A program made the translations under genes and the position numbers. From an uncultured Alistipes sp. (GTDB lineage Bacteria > Bacteroidota > Bacteroidia > Bacteroidales > Rikenellaceae), in NCBI GenBank assembly GCA_910576555.1, contig CAJTIY010000001.1, positions 744,001 through 808,000 on the forward strand: a stretch of DNA of 64,000 nucleotides, written 5' to 3'. This document shows, in pieces, positions 44,152-51,843 of this stretch. The notes beneath the pieces were generated by a model. That model was not told the DNA's origin, searched no databases, and was given only the letters and a program-made list of their open reading frames with translations. Each line of letters starts with the position of its first letter. Position 1 is the stretch's first letter.

Positions 44152-45165
44152 ATGAAAATAGTTAAGGCTAATCTGACCGAACAATTTATATCCGATATTC
44201 GGACTATTATTCTTTCTGCCAGAGAATCAGCGATTCGTAGTGTGGATACCGTCCGTGTACAAATGTATTGGAAATTGGGCGAACGCATCTTTATCGAAGA
44301 ACAAAAAGGCCAAGACCGAGCGGAATACGGAGCATACCTTCTTCAAAACGTTGCATTGGAAATTGAAAAAGAGTTCGGTAGTGGATTTTCCGTGCGTCAG
44401 TTAGAACGAGCAAGGCAGTTCTACCGCACTTATCCAATTGCGACCGCACTGCGGACGCAATTGAATTGGTATCAATATCGCCTTCTGATTCAGATAGACG
44501 ACAAAGACAAGCGTGAATATTACGAGCTGGAAGCCACCAACAACAACTGGACAGGCCGCGAATTGGAGCGGCAGATCAATTCTGGACTATATGAACGTCT
44601 GTTGTTGAGCAACGATAAGAAAGCTGTGCTGGAGGTTGCCCGTAAGGAACGCATTCCCGAATCTCCGACTGAGATCATCAAAGACCCGATGGTATTGGAA
44701 TTTCTCGGTTTGCGTCCCGAAGCGACCTACTACGAAAAAGATTTGGAGCGTGCGTTGATTACCAATCTTCAAGCGTTTCTGTTGGAGTTGGGCAACGGTT
44801 TTTCGTTTGTAGCCCGCCAAAAACGAATCTTGCTTGAAGACGACGAATTTTTCGCTGATTTGGTATTCTACAACCGCCTGCTCCGCTGTTTCGTCGTTAT
44901 CGAACTGAAAACCCACAAGATTACGCACGAAGACATCGGGCAGTTGCAAATGTATGTAAATTACTACGACCGCAACGAAAAAGCCCCCGACGAAAACCCG
45001 ACGATCGGGATTCTGCTATGTGCCGATAAAAACGATACGTTGGTAAAATACACCCTGCCAGAAAATAACAATACGATTTTAGCAAGTAAATACCAACTCT
45101 ATCTACCGTCCGAGAAACAGCTCGCCGAGCAACTGAAGATCGAATTGCAGGAACTCAATCAATAG
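44152..45165 (+). CDS. DUF1016/YhcG-type PDDEXK nuclease
   Basis: The 337-residue protein has an N-terminal DUF1016 helical domain (VQMYWKLGERIFIEEQKGQDRAEYG, with SVRQLERARQFY). The C-terminal YhcG nuclease domain has DDEFFADLVFYNRLLRC followed by VVIELKTHK, which gives the D...ExK active site. These proteins are common on mobile elements and are suspected of defence or recombination roles. The native function is not settled. It lies 49 bases after the integrase gene and 4 bases before an unknown gene, with base composition of low GC. Confidence 0.85.
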   Translation: MKIVKANLTEQFISDIRTIILSARESAIRSVDTVRVQMYWKLGERIFIEEQKGQDRAEYGAYLLQNVALEIEKEFGSGFSVRQLERARQFYRTYPIATALRTQLNWYQYRLLIQIDDKDKREYYELEATNNNWTGRELERQINSGLYERLLLSNDKKAVLEVARKERIPESPTEIIKDPMVLEFLGLRPEATYYEKDLERALITNLQAFLLELGNGFSFVARQKRILLEDDEFFADLVFYNRLLRCFVVIELKTHKITHEDIGQLQMYVNYYDRNEKAPDENPTIGILLCADKNDTLVKYTLPENNNTILASKYQLYLPSEKQLAEQLKIELQELNQ

Positions 45166-45169
45166 CATC

Positions 45170-46099
45170 ATGGGCCAGCAGGAATACGAGGCTTTCAAAG
45201 CGAAGTTGCGGGAATGGATGGACACCCACCACGACGAATACGCCGCATTCGAGGAGGCGATGAACGCCCGTGACTATGCAGGGAGCCAGTTGGTCATATT
45301 CCAAGCCATGTCCCTTATCCCCCGGTACCGGCGCCTCATGTCCGACAAAGCCAATGAAGGACTGTTCGAGCATGTCGATGAGATCGAACAAGCGGCCCGA
45401 CAACACGACCTTGCCGGCAAGATCATCCGGGAGTGCGAACAGCCCGGCAAGGATTCCACACTCCCGGCAATGCTTTGCTGGCTCTACTTCGGCAAGAGTT
45501 TCGAACGGATGGTGGAGCGTTGCGAAGAGCTGCGGCGCTCGCCCGATCTGGGATTCTTGCAGAAGATGACCATGAGCGCCACGATCAGACTGCTGATCTC
45601 CCGCTCCATCAAATTAGAACTGCGCACCAAGCAGGACTGGGATGCCCACCGCGAAGCGATGCGGCTGGCCGAAAGCGACCGGGTGCTGGAATGGGCTGCG
45701 GGCACTCTTCCGACCGAAGATGCGGGTGAAAAGAGGAAACCCGGCCGGCCGAGTACGACCAAATCATTGATGGACATGTTTTCTCCGGCTGTCACGCATC
45801 CCAACGAGTTGCGGCGAAAGATCGGCGAATACCTCACAAAGAAACACACCCAGACCGACATCGCACGGTTGAAGATCGCACTCGATGAATTGCGCTATCT
45901 GGTAGTTCCAATCAACATCAAACCGTTCCGCGATGCCCTGCAAGCGGAATACGGCTCTGACATCCGCATCGTCCACGAGCGGGGCATACAGGAAGCACAC
46001 AGCCGCCTGACAGAACCGCTGCTCATCGGATCAACCGTCAGCAGTCGGGGCGGCGAAGCCCTCATCATCCGGGAAATAAAAGATTTTCTATCGGAATAA
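45170..46099 (+). CDS. Protein of unknown function (309 aa)
   Basis: No family was recognised with confidence. The protein is largely helical and charged: the N-terminal half has MGQQEYEAFKAKLREWMD, and a middle linker is basic (GEKRKPGRPSTTKS, an AT-hook-like GRP). The C-terminal part ends SSRGGEALIIREIKDFLSE. There are no signal peptide or membrane segments. It begins 4 bases after the DUF1016 nuclease gene, so the two are probably translated together. It resembles uncharacterised proteins carried on Bacteroides mobilizable elements, but that is an impression only. Confidence 0.6.
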   Translation: MGQQEYEAFKAKLREWMDTHHDEYAAFEEAMNARDYAGSQLVIFQAMSLIPRYRRLMSDKANEGLFEHVDEIEQAARQHDLAGKIIRECEQPGKDSTLPAMLCWLYFGKSFERMVERCEELRRSPDLGFLQKMTMSATIRLLISRSIKLELRTKQDWDAHREAMRLAESDRVLEWAAGTLPTEDAGEKRKPGRPSTTKSLMDMFSPAVTHPNELRRKIGEYLTKKHTQTDIARLKIALDELRYLVVPINIKPFRDALQAEYGSDIRIVHERGIQEAHSRLTEPLLIGSTVSSRGGEALIIREIKDFLSE

Positions 46100-46254
46100 G
46101 GCTCGTTAAATTCGTCTTAATATACTGCGAATTAAACGCTTAAACATCCATCAATCACAACATTATATTTGCGCTGTCGCTCGGATTTCCGGGCGGCGGC
46201 GTTGCTTTCCCGTCCGCCGGAAGGCTGCGCCCCACAACGGGCGGAAAGCAATGT
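46100..46254 (+). promoter_or_regulatory. Regulatory gap with promoter element upstream of HTH gene
   Basis: TATATTTG (46164-46171) is a -7 element for the replication genes, without a clear -33 box. After it, TTGCTTTCC (from about 46202) and GGAAAGCAA (ending near 46252) form an imperfect long hairpin that ends at the ATG and could hide the ribosome entry region. Confidence 0.45.
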
Positions 46255-46566
46255 ATGAAAGATTTATTATCCATCCTCCGGGATGCTCCGGGCAGCATCC
46301 GGCTGGAGGTAAGCGGCGAGGATCTGTTGGCTTTCTCCAAAAGCCTTATCGACCGCGCCAAAGAAGAGCTGGCTGCACAAGTCGCCGAAGCCCGCAAGGA
46401 ACGTTACCTGACCAAAGAACAGGTCAAAGAGCTATGCGGCGTTTGCGATGCGACGCTCTGGCATTGGAACCGCAAAGGATATCTGAAAGCCGTTAAGGTC
46501 GGGAACAAGGTTCGCTACCGCACCTCGGACATTCAACGGATTCTCGGCGAACAAGATGGCAAATAA
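46255..46566 (+). CDS. Helix-turn-helix DNA-binding protein (excisionase-like)
   Basis: The 103-residue protein has a short helical N-terminus and a MerR/HTH_17-type winged helix at about 45-98 (RYLTKEQVKELCGVCDATLWHWNRKGYLKAVKVGNKVRY, split here into YLTKEQVKELCGV and TLWHWNRKGYL). In Bacteroides elements such proteins act as excisionases or regulators. It overlaps the VapE-type gene by 11 bases. Confidence 0.8.
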   Translation: MKDLLSILRDAPGSIRLEVSGEDLLAFSKSLIDRAKEELAAQVAEARKERYLTKEQVKELCGVCDATLWHWNRKGYLKAVKVGNKVRYRTSDIQRILGEQDGK

Positions 46567-47764
46567 GGTGTCAGACAGCGTTGCAGTCCCCGGCAAGCAG
46601 TCCCAGAACGAGCGTATCGAGGAGTTCCTGCGGGAGCATTACGCCTTTCGCTACAACACGGTCAAAAGCCGTGCGGAGTTCCGCAGCAGCGACGGCGAGT
46701 TCCTCCCCGTGACCAAATACCGGCTCAACTCCTTCCGGCGGGAGCTCGACCGCACCATCGGCATCTCCACCTCGGCGGAGAACCTGCGCAGCATGCTCGA
46801 AAGCGACTTTTCCGAGCGTGTGAATCCCGTGCAGGCGTATTTTCATAAACTGCCGCCAGTAACGGGAACGCAGGCCATCGACGAACTGGCCGCGACCGTC
46901 ACTGTGCGCAACGCCCGGCATTGGTCGGAGTACCTGACCAAATGGCTCGTCGGTGTGGTCGCCAATGCAACGAACGACCTCGGATGTCAGAACCACGTCT
47001 GTCTGGTATTGACTGGCGAGCAGGGAAAGTTCAAGACCACATGGCTCGACAACCTCTGTCCCCGCGCACTCGCCAGTTATCTTTTCACGGGAAAGATCGA
47101 CCCACAGAACAAGGACGTGCTGACGCTGGTCGCCGAATACCTCTTCATCAACATCGACGACCAGCTGAAGGCGCTCAACAAACGGGATGAAAACGAGCTG
47201 AAGAACCTCATCACGGCTCCTTCGGTCAAATACCGGCGACCCTACGACGTTTACATCGAAGAGTATCCCCACTTGGCGAGCTTCATGGCCTCGGTGAACG
47301 GGAACGACTTTCTGACCGATCCGACCGGCTCGCGGCGCTTCCTGCCCTTCGAGGTGTTATCCATCGACATCGACCGGGCGATATGGGTCAATATGGATCG
47401 GGTATATGCCGAAGCCCGAACACTCCTGAATAACGGATTCCGCTACTGGTTCGACGAAGCCGAAATCGAAGAACTGCACCAGGGAAACGCCGCATTCCAT
47501 GTCCAGACCATCGAATACGAAATGCTGTTGAAAGGGTTCGAGAAGCCTCCGGAACATGCCGTCACGGATTGCTTTATGACCACCGTGGAGATTCTGGGCT
47601 ACCTGCGCAGCTATTCGTCGCTGAACCTCTCCGAGAAACGCATGGGCGAAGCCTTGCGCAAGGCCGGGTTCGAGCGACGCTCGAAGCGTATCAACGGAAA
47701 TCCCGTCTACGGCTGGGTCATTGAAAAAATCTCACCCAACCCTTTCGTCTCTTACGGATTGTAG
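46556..47764 (+). CDS. VapE-domain replication ATPase
   Basis: The 402-residue protein has a P-loop (LTGEQGKFKTTWLDNL), a Walker-B-like strand (YLFINIDDQLKAL) and the sensor segment FMASVNGNDFLTDPTGSRRF. These are the features of the virulence-associated E/primase-helicase family. A C-terminal winged-helix part (about 340-395) ends in VYGWVIEKI. It probably unwinds or loads DNA when the excised element replicates. It overlaps the HTH gene and is followed by iteron-like repeats. Confidence 0.87.
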   Translation: MANKVSDSVAVPGKQSQNERIEEFLREHYAFRYNTVKSRAEFRSSDGEFLPVTKYRLNSFRRELDRTIGISTSAENLRSMLESDFSERVNPVQAYFHKLPPVTGTQAIDELAATVTVRNARHWSEYLTKWLVGVVANATNDLGCQNHVCLVLTGEQGKFKTTWLDNLCPRALASYLFTGKIDPQNKDVLTLVAEYLFINIDDQLKALNKRDENELKNLITAPSVKYRRPYDVYIEEYPHLASFMASVNGNDFLTDPTGSRRFLPFEVLSIDIDRAIWVNMDRVYAEARTLLNNGFRYWFDEAEIEELHQGNAAFHVQTIEYEMLLKGFEKPPEHAVTDCFMTTVEILGYLRSYSSLNLSEKRMGEALRKAGFERRSKRINGNPVYGWVIEKISPNPFVSYGL

Positions 47765-47965
47765 TTACTACGCTACTACACACTGCGATAAAACATTGAA
47801 AAAGAATAGGCTGCCGTGTAGCAGAATACAAAATACACACCTTACGACATCTTACTACGCCACTACATGAACCTACTACGGTAGTAAGGTGACATAAACT
47901 TGGTTACTACAACACATAGCGAATTATTTATCAAACGATTACGCAAATCGTAGTAGGTAGTAAGG
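47765..47965. repeat. Iteron-like TTACTAC repeats (possible replication origin)
   Basis: The AT-rich gap between the ATPase and Toprim genes holds repeated units. TTACTACGCTACTACA (47765-47780) is followed by TTACTACGCCACTACA (47852-47867), CCTACTACG-GTAGTAAGG (47872-47889, inverted), TTACTAC (47904-47910) and GTAGTAGGTAGTAAGG (47950-47965). Such spaced repeats beside replication genes resemble an origin. This is inferred. Confidence 0.55.
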
Positions 47966-47996
47966 CAATATCGGCAAACTTTGAAAAACAAACATT

Positions 47997-49019
47997 ATGA
48001 ATGATCTGAAAAATATCGGCATCCGGCAATTCCTCGCATGGCGGGGCATTCTGCCCAAATACGAACGAAACGGTTACGGCATGTATCTTTCACCCTTGCG
48101 GGAAGAACGCACGCCGAGTTTCAAAGTGGACTACGTGCAAAATCTCTGGTACGACTTCGGACTGCGCGAAGGCGGCACATTGCTCACCCTCATGATGCGG
48201 TTGGAGCGGTGCGACAGCCGTGAAGCGGTCCGACGGCTGCAAAACGGTGAAAAAAGGGACGCCGGTTCCGTTTCTCTTTCACCGGGTGTTGGCGAGCGTC
48301 CAGCTGCCGGAGGTCCCTTGCCGGTCTTGCGTCCGGCCACCGTTCCCGCGCTCCGCATCCTCTCCGACGCTTCGCTCCGGCATCCGGCATTGGTCGGTTA
48401 TCTCGCCTCGCGCGGCATCGTCCCGCCGGTCGCCGCGGCATTCTGCCGCGAGGTCCGTTACGAGGTAAACGACCGCGCCTTTTTCGCCGTCGGGTTCCGC
48501 AACGATGCCGGAGGGTGGGAGCTCCGCTCCGAGCGGTTCAAAGGCGGCTCCTCGCCCAAACATATCACCACCATCGACAACCGTTCCGATACGGTAATCG
48601 CTTTCGAGGGATTTATGGATTTCCTCGCATATCTCTCGCTGAAATACCCCGAACGACTGCGCATTGACGCCGCGGTTCTGAACTCGGTCGTCAACCTGCC
48701 CAAAGCCGTACCGTTTCTTAGCCAGCATCCGGTGATCCACACCTTCTTCGACAACGACGAGGCAGGACGCAAGGCAACTGCCGATCTGATCCGTCTTTGC
48801 CCCCGCAGCGAGCTAATCGACCAAAGCAGTTTTTACAGCGGGCACAAGGACGTAAATGACTATCTGACCGCCCGCATAAAAGGCCGAACACAAAAGCCTT
48901 CGACACAGAAGAACGCCCCCGAAACAAAGGCTGTTCAGGCTCTTCGGAATAATCTGCAAGCCCTGAAAGCGGAAACGGCGGAAATTGAACCACCGCGTCG
49001 GAAAGGGGTAAAGATTTAA
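47997..49019 (+). CDS. Toprim-domain primase-like protein
   Basis: The 340-residue protein has an N-terminal CHC2-like region (YLSPLREERTPSFKVDYVQN) in which the usual zinc cysteines are replaced. A Toprim domain follows, with the Glu in VIAFEGFMDFLAYL and the DxD in HTFFDNDEAGRKA. It should prime DNA synthesis with the VapE-type ATPase during replication of the element. The C-terminal tail is lysine-rich and degenerate. It begins 31 bases after the last iteron-like repeat. Confidence 0.85.
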   Translation: MNDLKNIGIRQFLAWRGILPKYERNGYGMYLSPLREERTPSFKVDYVQNLWYDFGLREGGTLLTLMMRLERCDSREAVRRLQNGEKRDAGSVSLSPGVGERPAAGGPLPVLRPATVPALRILSDASLRHPALVGYLASRGIVPPVAAAFCREVRYEVNDRAFFAVGFRNDAGGWELRSERFKGGSSPKHITTIDNRSDTVIAFEGFMDFLAYLSLKYPERLRIDAAVLNSVVNLPKAVPFLSQHPVIHTFFDNDEAGRKATADLIRLCPRSELIDQSSFYSGHKDVNDYLTARIKGRTQKPSTQKNAPETKAVQALRNNLQALKAETAEIEPPRRKGVKI

Positions 49020-49091
49020 GGAAGGCAAGGTTGTGTTTTCGTAGACGAAAACTGCGCCTTCCCCGCTGGTCGGCGTAAAATCCCGCTGGTC
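49020..49091 (+). other. oriT candidate
   Basis: Directly upstream of mobC lies a nested inverted repeat: GGAAGGC (49020-49026) with GCCTTCC (49056-49062), enclosing GTTTTC-GTAGAC-GAAAAC (49035-49052). Next come two direct copies of CCCGCTGGTC (49062-49071 and 49082-49091). Inverted plus direct repeats beside mob genes are typical of a nicking region. The lack of a T-run argues against a terminator. Confidence 0.6.
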
Positions 49092-49121
49092 TGAACAAAA
49101 AATGCTTACAAACCACTTATC

Positions 49122-49490
49122 ATGGAAACACCGAAAAAAACATACAGCAAACAAGGCGGACGCCCGAAAGTCGGCATCGGCCGCATCTGCAAATACGTCG
49201 TCAGTACGCGGCTCAGCCCCGAACGGAAACTCCGCTTTTCGGCCCTCTGCCGCGAAGCAGGACAACCGCCGGCCGAAGTCTTGCGCCAGCTGATCGACCG
49301 AGGAACGGTGAGGGCGCGGATCACCCGCGAACAGCTGGATTTCATGGCCCAGCTCAAGGGCATCGCCCGCAACCTGAACCAGCTTACCCGGCTGGCCAAT
49401 GCTAAAGGTCTGGCGGCTGTCAGGGTACGGCATGCGGCGATCGTCACGGCTATCGAAAAACTCCTGAAGCAGATATGCGATGGTCGGTAA
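49122..49490 (+). CDS. mobC: Mobilization protein MobC-like (relaxosome accessory)
   Basis: The 122-residue basic protein opens with a lysine-rich stretch, then a ribbon-helix-helix-like segment (VSTRLSPERKLRFSALCREA). The helical signature FMAQLKGIARNLNQLTRLAN is typical of bacterial mobilisation proteins of the MobC family. It should bind oriT and assist the relaxase. The relaxase gene starts 11 bases before its stop. Confidence 0.88.
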   Translation: METPKKTYSKQGGRPKVGIGRICKYVVSTRLSPERKLRFSALCREAGQPPAEVLRQLIDRGTVRARITREQLDFMAQLKGIARNLNQLTRLANAKGLAAVRVRHAAIVTAIEKLLKQICDGR

Positions 49491-50556
49491 GGTAATATCG
49501 GGATCGTCTTTTTCGGGAACGGTAGGCTACGTGATGAAAAAGGAATCCCGGATATTGGAAGCCGAAGGCATTATGCCTCCGGAAGTGAAGGACATGGCGC
49601 AGGACTTCAAAGACCAGACCTTATTGAACCCTCGGCTGAAAAACACCGTCGGGCATATCTCGCTGTCTTTTTCACCCAAGGACGCTCCGCGGATGACCGA
49701 TGCCCTGATGACGCAGATCGCAAAGGAGTACATGCAGAAGATGGGCATCACCGATACGCAGTATCTATTGGTGCGCCATCTCGACCAGCCCCATCCGCAC
49801 TGCCATCTGGTCTACAACCGGGTCGGGAACAACGGGCAGACCATTTCGGACAAGAACATCAAGATTCGAAACGCCAAGGTCTGCCGGGAGCTGACCGAGA
49901 AGTACGGATTGTATCTCGCACCGGGAAAGGACGACGTACGGCGGGAGCAATTGCGCGAACCCGACAAGACCAGATACGAAATCTACGATGCGATCAAAGG
50001 CTGTCTGCCCAAGTGCAAAAGTTGGAACGAACTGGAAGGCAAATTAAAGGAACAAGGCATCGGCGTCCGTTACAAGTATTGCGGAAATACCGACCGCAAG
50101 CAGGGTGTCCTCTTCTCGAAAAACGGTTTCGAGTTCTCCGGATCGAAGATCGACCGGGCTTTCAGCTATACGAAACTCGACCAGCATTTTACCCACGTGC
50201 AGCAACAAACCCAACACCGGGCAACGCTCTTCGGGAACCTCTCGGCGGCGGCAGGCAATTACCGTTCGGCATTTGCCGGGTTATTCGGCAACACGGGCAG
50301 AGGCGGCGGCAGTGCGCGCGAAGAGCCGCCATCGGTAAACCTCGGAAAGGCAGGCGGGATTCCGCTGCCGCCGCCCGGTTCGCCCGGCGGAGTCTCGGCC
50401 GGGCAGTTGCAGCGCAAGCCGGGAGAAAGTCCCGAAGAACATATCGCACGAATCGCGGCGCTGCTCGATGCTGCGGCCGAAGCGATGGCTATAGCCGCGA
50501 TGGAACACCGACGCAGGATGGAAGAACAGAAAAGAAGAGCCAAAATGAAAATATAA
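49480..50556 (+). CDS. mobA: MobA-type relaxase
   Basis: The 358-residue protein nicks and carries the transferred strand. The N-terminus contains a likely nucleophile Tyr (GTVGYVMKKE), and the metal-binding histidines are in RHLDQPHPHCHLVYNRVG, as in MOBP-type relaxases (Relaxase/PF03432). The C-terminal third is a low-complexity Pro/Gly/Ala-rich tail with a helical end. It overlaps mobC by 11 bases and is followed after 10 bases by a coiled-coil gene. There is no coupling protein, so transfer depends on a helper. Confidence 0.92.
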   Translation: MVGKVISGSSFSGTVGYVMKKESRILEAEGIMPPEVKDMAQDFKDQTLLNPRLKNTVGHISLSFSPKDAPRMTDALMTQIAKEYMQKMGITDTQYLLVRHLDQPHPHCHLVYNRVGNNGQTISDKNIKIRNAKVCRELTEKYGLYLAPGKDDVRREQLREPDKTRYEIYDAIKGCLPKCKSWNELEGKLKEQGIGVRYKYCGNTDRKQGVLFSKNGFEFSGSKIDRAFSYTKLDQHFTHVQQQTQHRATLFGNLSAAAGNYRSAFAGLFGNTGRGGGSAREEPPSVNLGKAGGIPLPPPGSPGGVSAGQLQRKPGESPEEHIARIAALLDAAAEAMAIAAMEHRRRMEEQKRRAKMKI

Positions 50557-50566
50557 TCGGAAAATC

Positions 50567-51337
50567 ATGAACAACGAAAATAAGATCGACCTCTCGATCG
50601 AGATGTACGAAGACCTCAAGGAAACGCTTGTCAAAGCCGTCAAAAACGCCAAAGCAGGCGGCACGGGAAACGCGGGTCTGGAGAATGCCCAGATGGAACG
50701 GATCGAACGGCTGATAAAGACCGCAGAGCTCTCGCAGGGCCAAGTCACACAGTTGCTCGAACTCGTACGCAACCAGATCAAATTGCCCGGGGTGCAAAGC
50801 CAGCGGGAACAGGCGATCACAGATAAATACAACAGTCTGCTGAAGCAACTGGCGGGCAGACTCGGGATGATCAACCACGAGAACCAGCATACGCATACAT
50901 TGATCGAGCAGGTCGGGCAGGCCGTCGAAGCATTGAAAAGGCTCGGCGCCCTGCCCGTGCAGGAGCATCGACATACTTATACGCTCGACATCAAATCCTC
51001 GAAAACATTTCTGACGATGTTCGCCATGCTGGGATGTATTTTCCTGCAGATCGCGGTTATCTATCAGATCGCAAGGAGCAACCAACAGTTAGCTGCGAAC
51101 GACCTGAAATACCGCTACGTGAAAATGCGGGGTGAGATCAAGGAAAAGGAGCTAATGGAGTTGGAAACGATATTCAGGGATGAGCAGCACACGGCCATAC
51201 GCGATACTGTCCGAAACCAAGTCGAGTGGTACGAAGAAGCCGTAAGGCGGCGGGCTGAGCAGCTGGAACAGGCTTCAATTAAAGAACGGAAAGCGTATAA
51301 GCTACTTCAAGATGCAGAGCATCTGAGAAAAAAGTAA
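50567..51337 (+). CDS. Coiled-coil membrane protein downstream of relaxase
   Basis: The 256-residue protein has a helical N-terminal half and one membrane segment (FLTMFAMLGCIFLQIAVIYQ, about 145-165). A long charged coiled coil follows (KEKELMELETIFRDEQHTAI to the end). No family was recognised, but proteins of this kind commonly follow mobA on Bacteroides mobilizable elements and may link the relaxosome to the membrane. Start codon 10 bases after the relaxase stop. Confidence 0.65.
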   Translation: MNNENKIDLSIEMYEDLKETLVKAVKNAKAGGTGNAGLENAQMERIERLIKTAELSQGQVTQLLELVRNQIKLPGVQSQREQAITDKYNSLLKQLAGRLGMINHENQHTHTLIEQVGQAVEALKRLGALPVQEHRHTYTLDIKSSKTFLTMFAMLGCIFLQIAVIYQIARSNQQLAANDLKYRYVKMRGEIKEKELMELETIFRDEQHTAIRDTVRNQVEWYEEAVRRRAEQLEQASIKERKAYKLLQDAEHLRKK

Positions 51338-51446
51338 TTATTCTTAAAATCTCAAATCAGATAAGTATGATTCATAACTGTAAAATACCCAAAATACAGG
51401 ATTGCATTTTTTTTCGTATCGAAGATACCTAACAAGCAAAAATTTG

Positions 51447-51454
51447 TATATTTG
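51447..51454 (+). promoter_or_regulatory. -7 element of the cobamide uptake operon
   Basis: TATATTTG matches TAnnTTTG and lies about 10 bases before the first riboswitch stem, so transcription would start right at the aptamer. No clear -33 box was seen. Confidence 0.55.
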
Positions 51455-51460
51455 CCGTCG

Positions 51461-51670
51461 CAAAGGTTTCCGAATCGCCGATTACGCGATGAAGAATGAA
51501 AAGGGAATGCAGTGAGAATCTGCGACAATACCCGTTGCTGTGAGTTCCTGCCCCAAACATGGGGCGCAAAAGGTTTTACAATCTTTGCCACTGGCCGCAA
51601 GGCTGGGAAGGCGTAAAACCGGAACAAGTCAGAAGACCTGCCGATGCATTTATAAGATTTGCAACCTGCG
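51461..51670 (+). ncRNA. Cobalamin (adenosylcobalamin) riboswitch
   Basis: The B12-riboswitch core is clear: GAATGAAAAGGGAATGCAG (51493-51512), GCCACTGG further on, and the B12 box AGTCAGAAGACCTGCC (51627-51642; usual consensus AGTCAGGAGACCTGCC). AGGTT (51464-51468) and AACCT (51663-51667) can close the P1 stem. A terminator lies downstream, before the first gene. At high cobalamin it should switch off the uptake operon. Confidence 0.9.
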
Positions 51671-51785
51671 GGTGTACGGGTGAAAATCAAAACAGCGATT
51701 TCCCCCTGCATCCGGCATTCCGGTCTAATACGAGGCTTCCGACAGCCCTGCGAAAGGTGTGAATCCGTTTTGAATTTCTGTTGTG

Positions 51786-51816
51786 CCGTATCCCGCAAGG
51801 ATACGGTTGATTTTTT
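51786..51816 (+). terminator. Terminator hairpin between riboswitch and operon
   Basis: CCGTATCC (51786-51793), a CGCAA loop and GGATACGG (51799-51806) are followed by TTGATTTTTT. It lies 28 bases before the first gene. Position after a cobalamin aptamer makes it the likely expression platform for transcriptional control. Confidence 0.8.
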
Positions 51817-51843
51817 ATTTGTCAAACTTAAAATACAACAGGA

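Noticed and set aside
51352..51825. 157-codon minus-strand frame
   Set aside because: Lies exactly over the cobalamin riboswitch and its terminator, with no recognisable domain.
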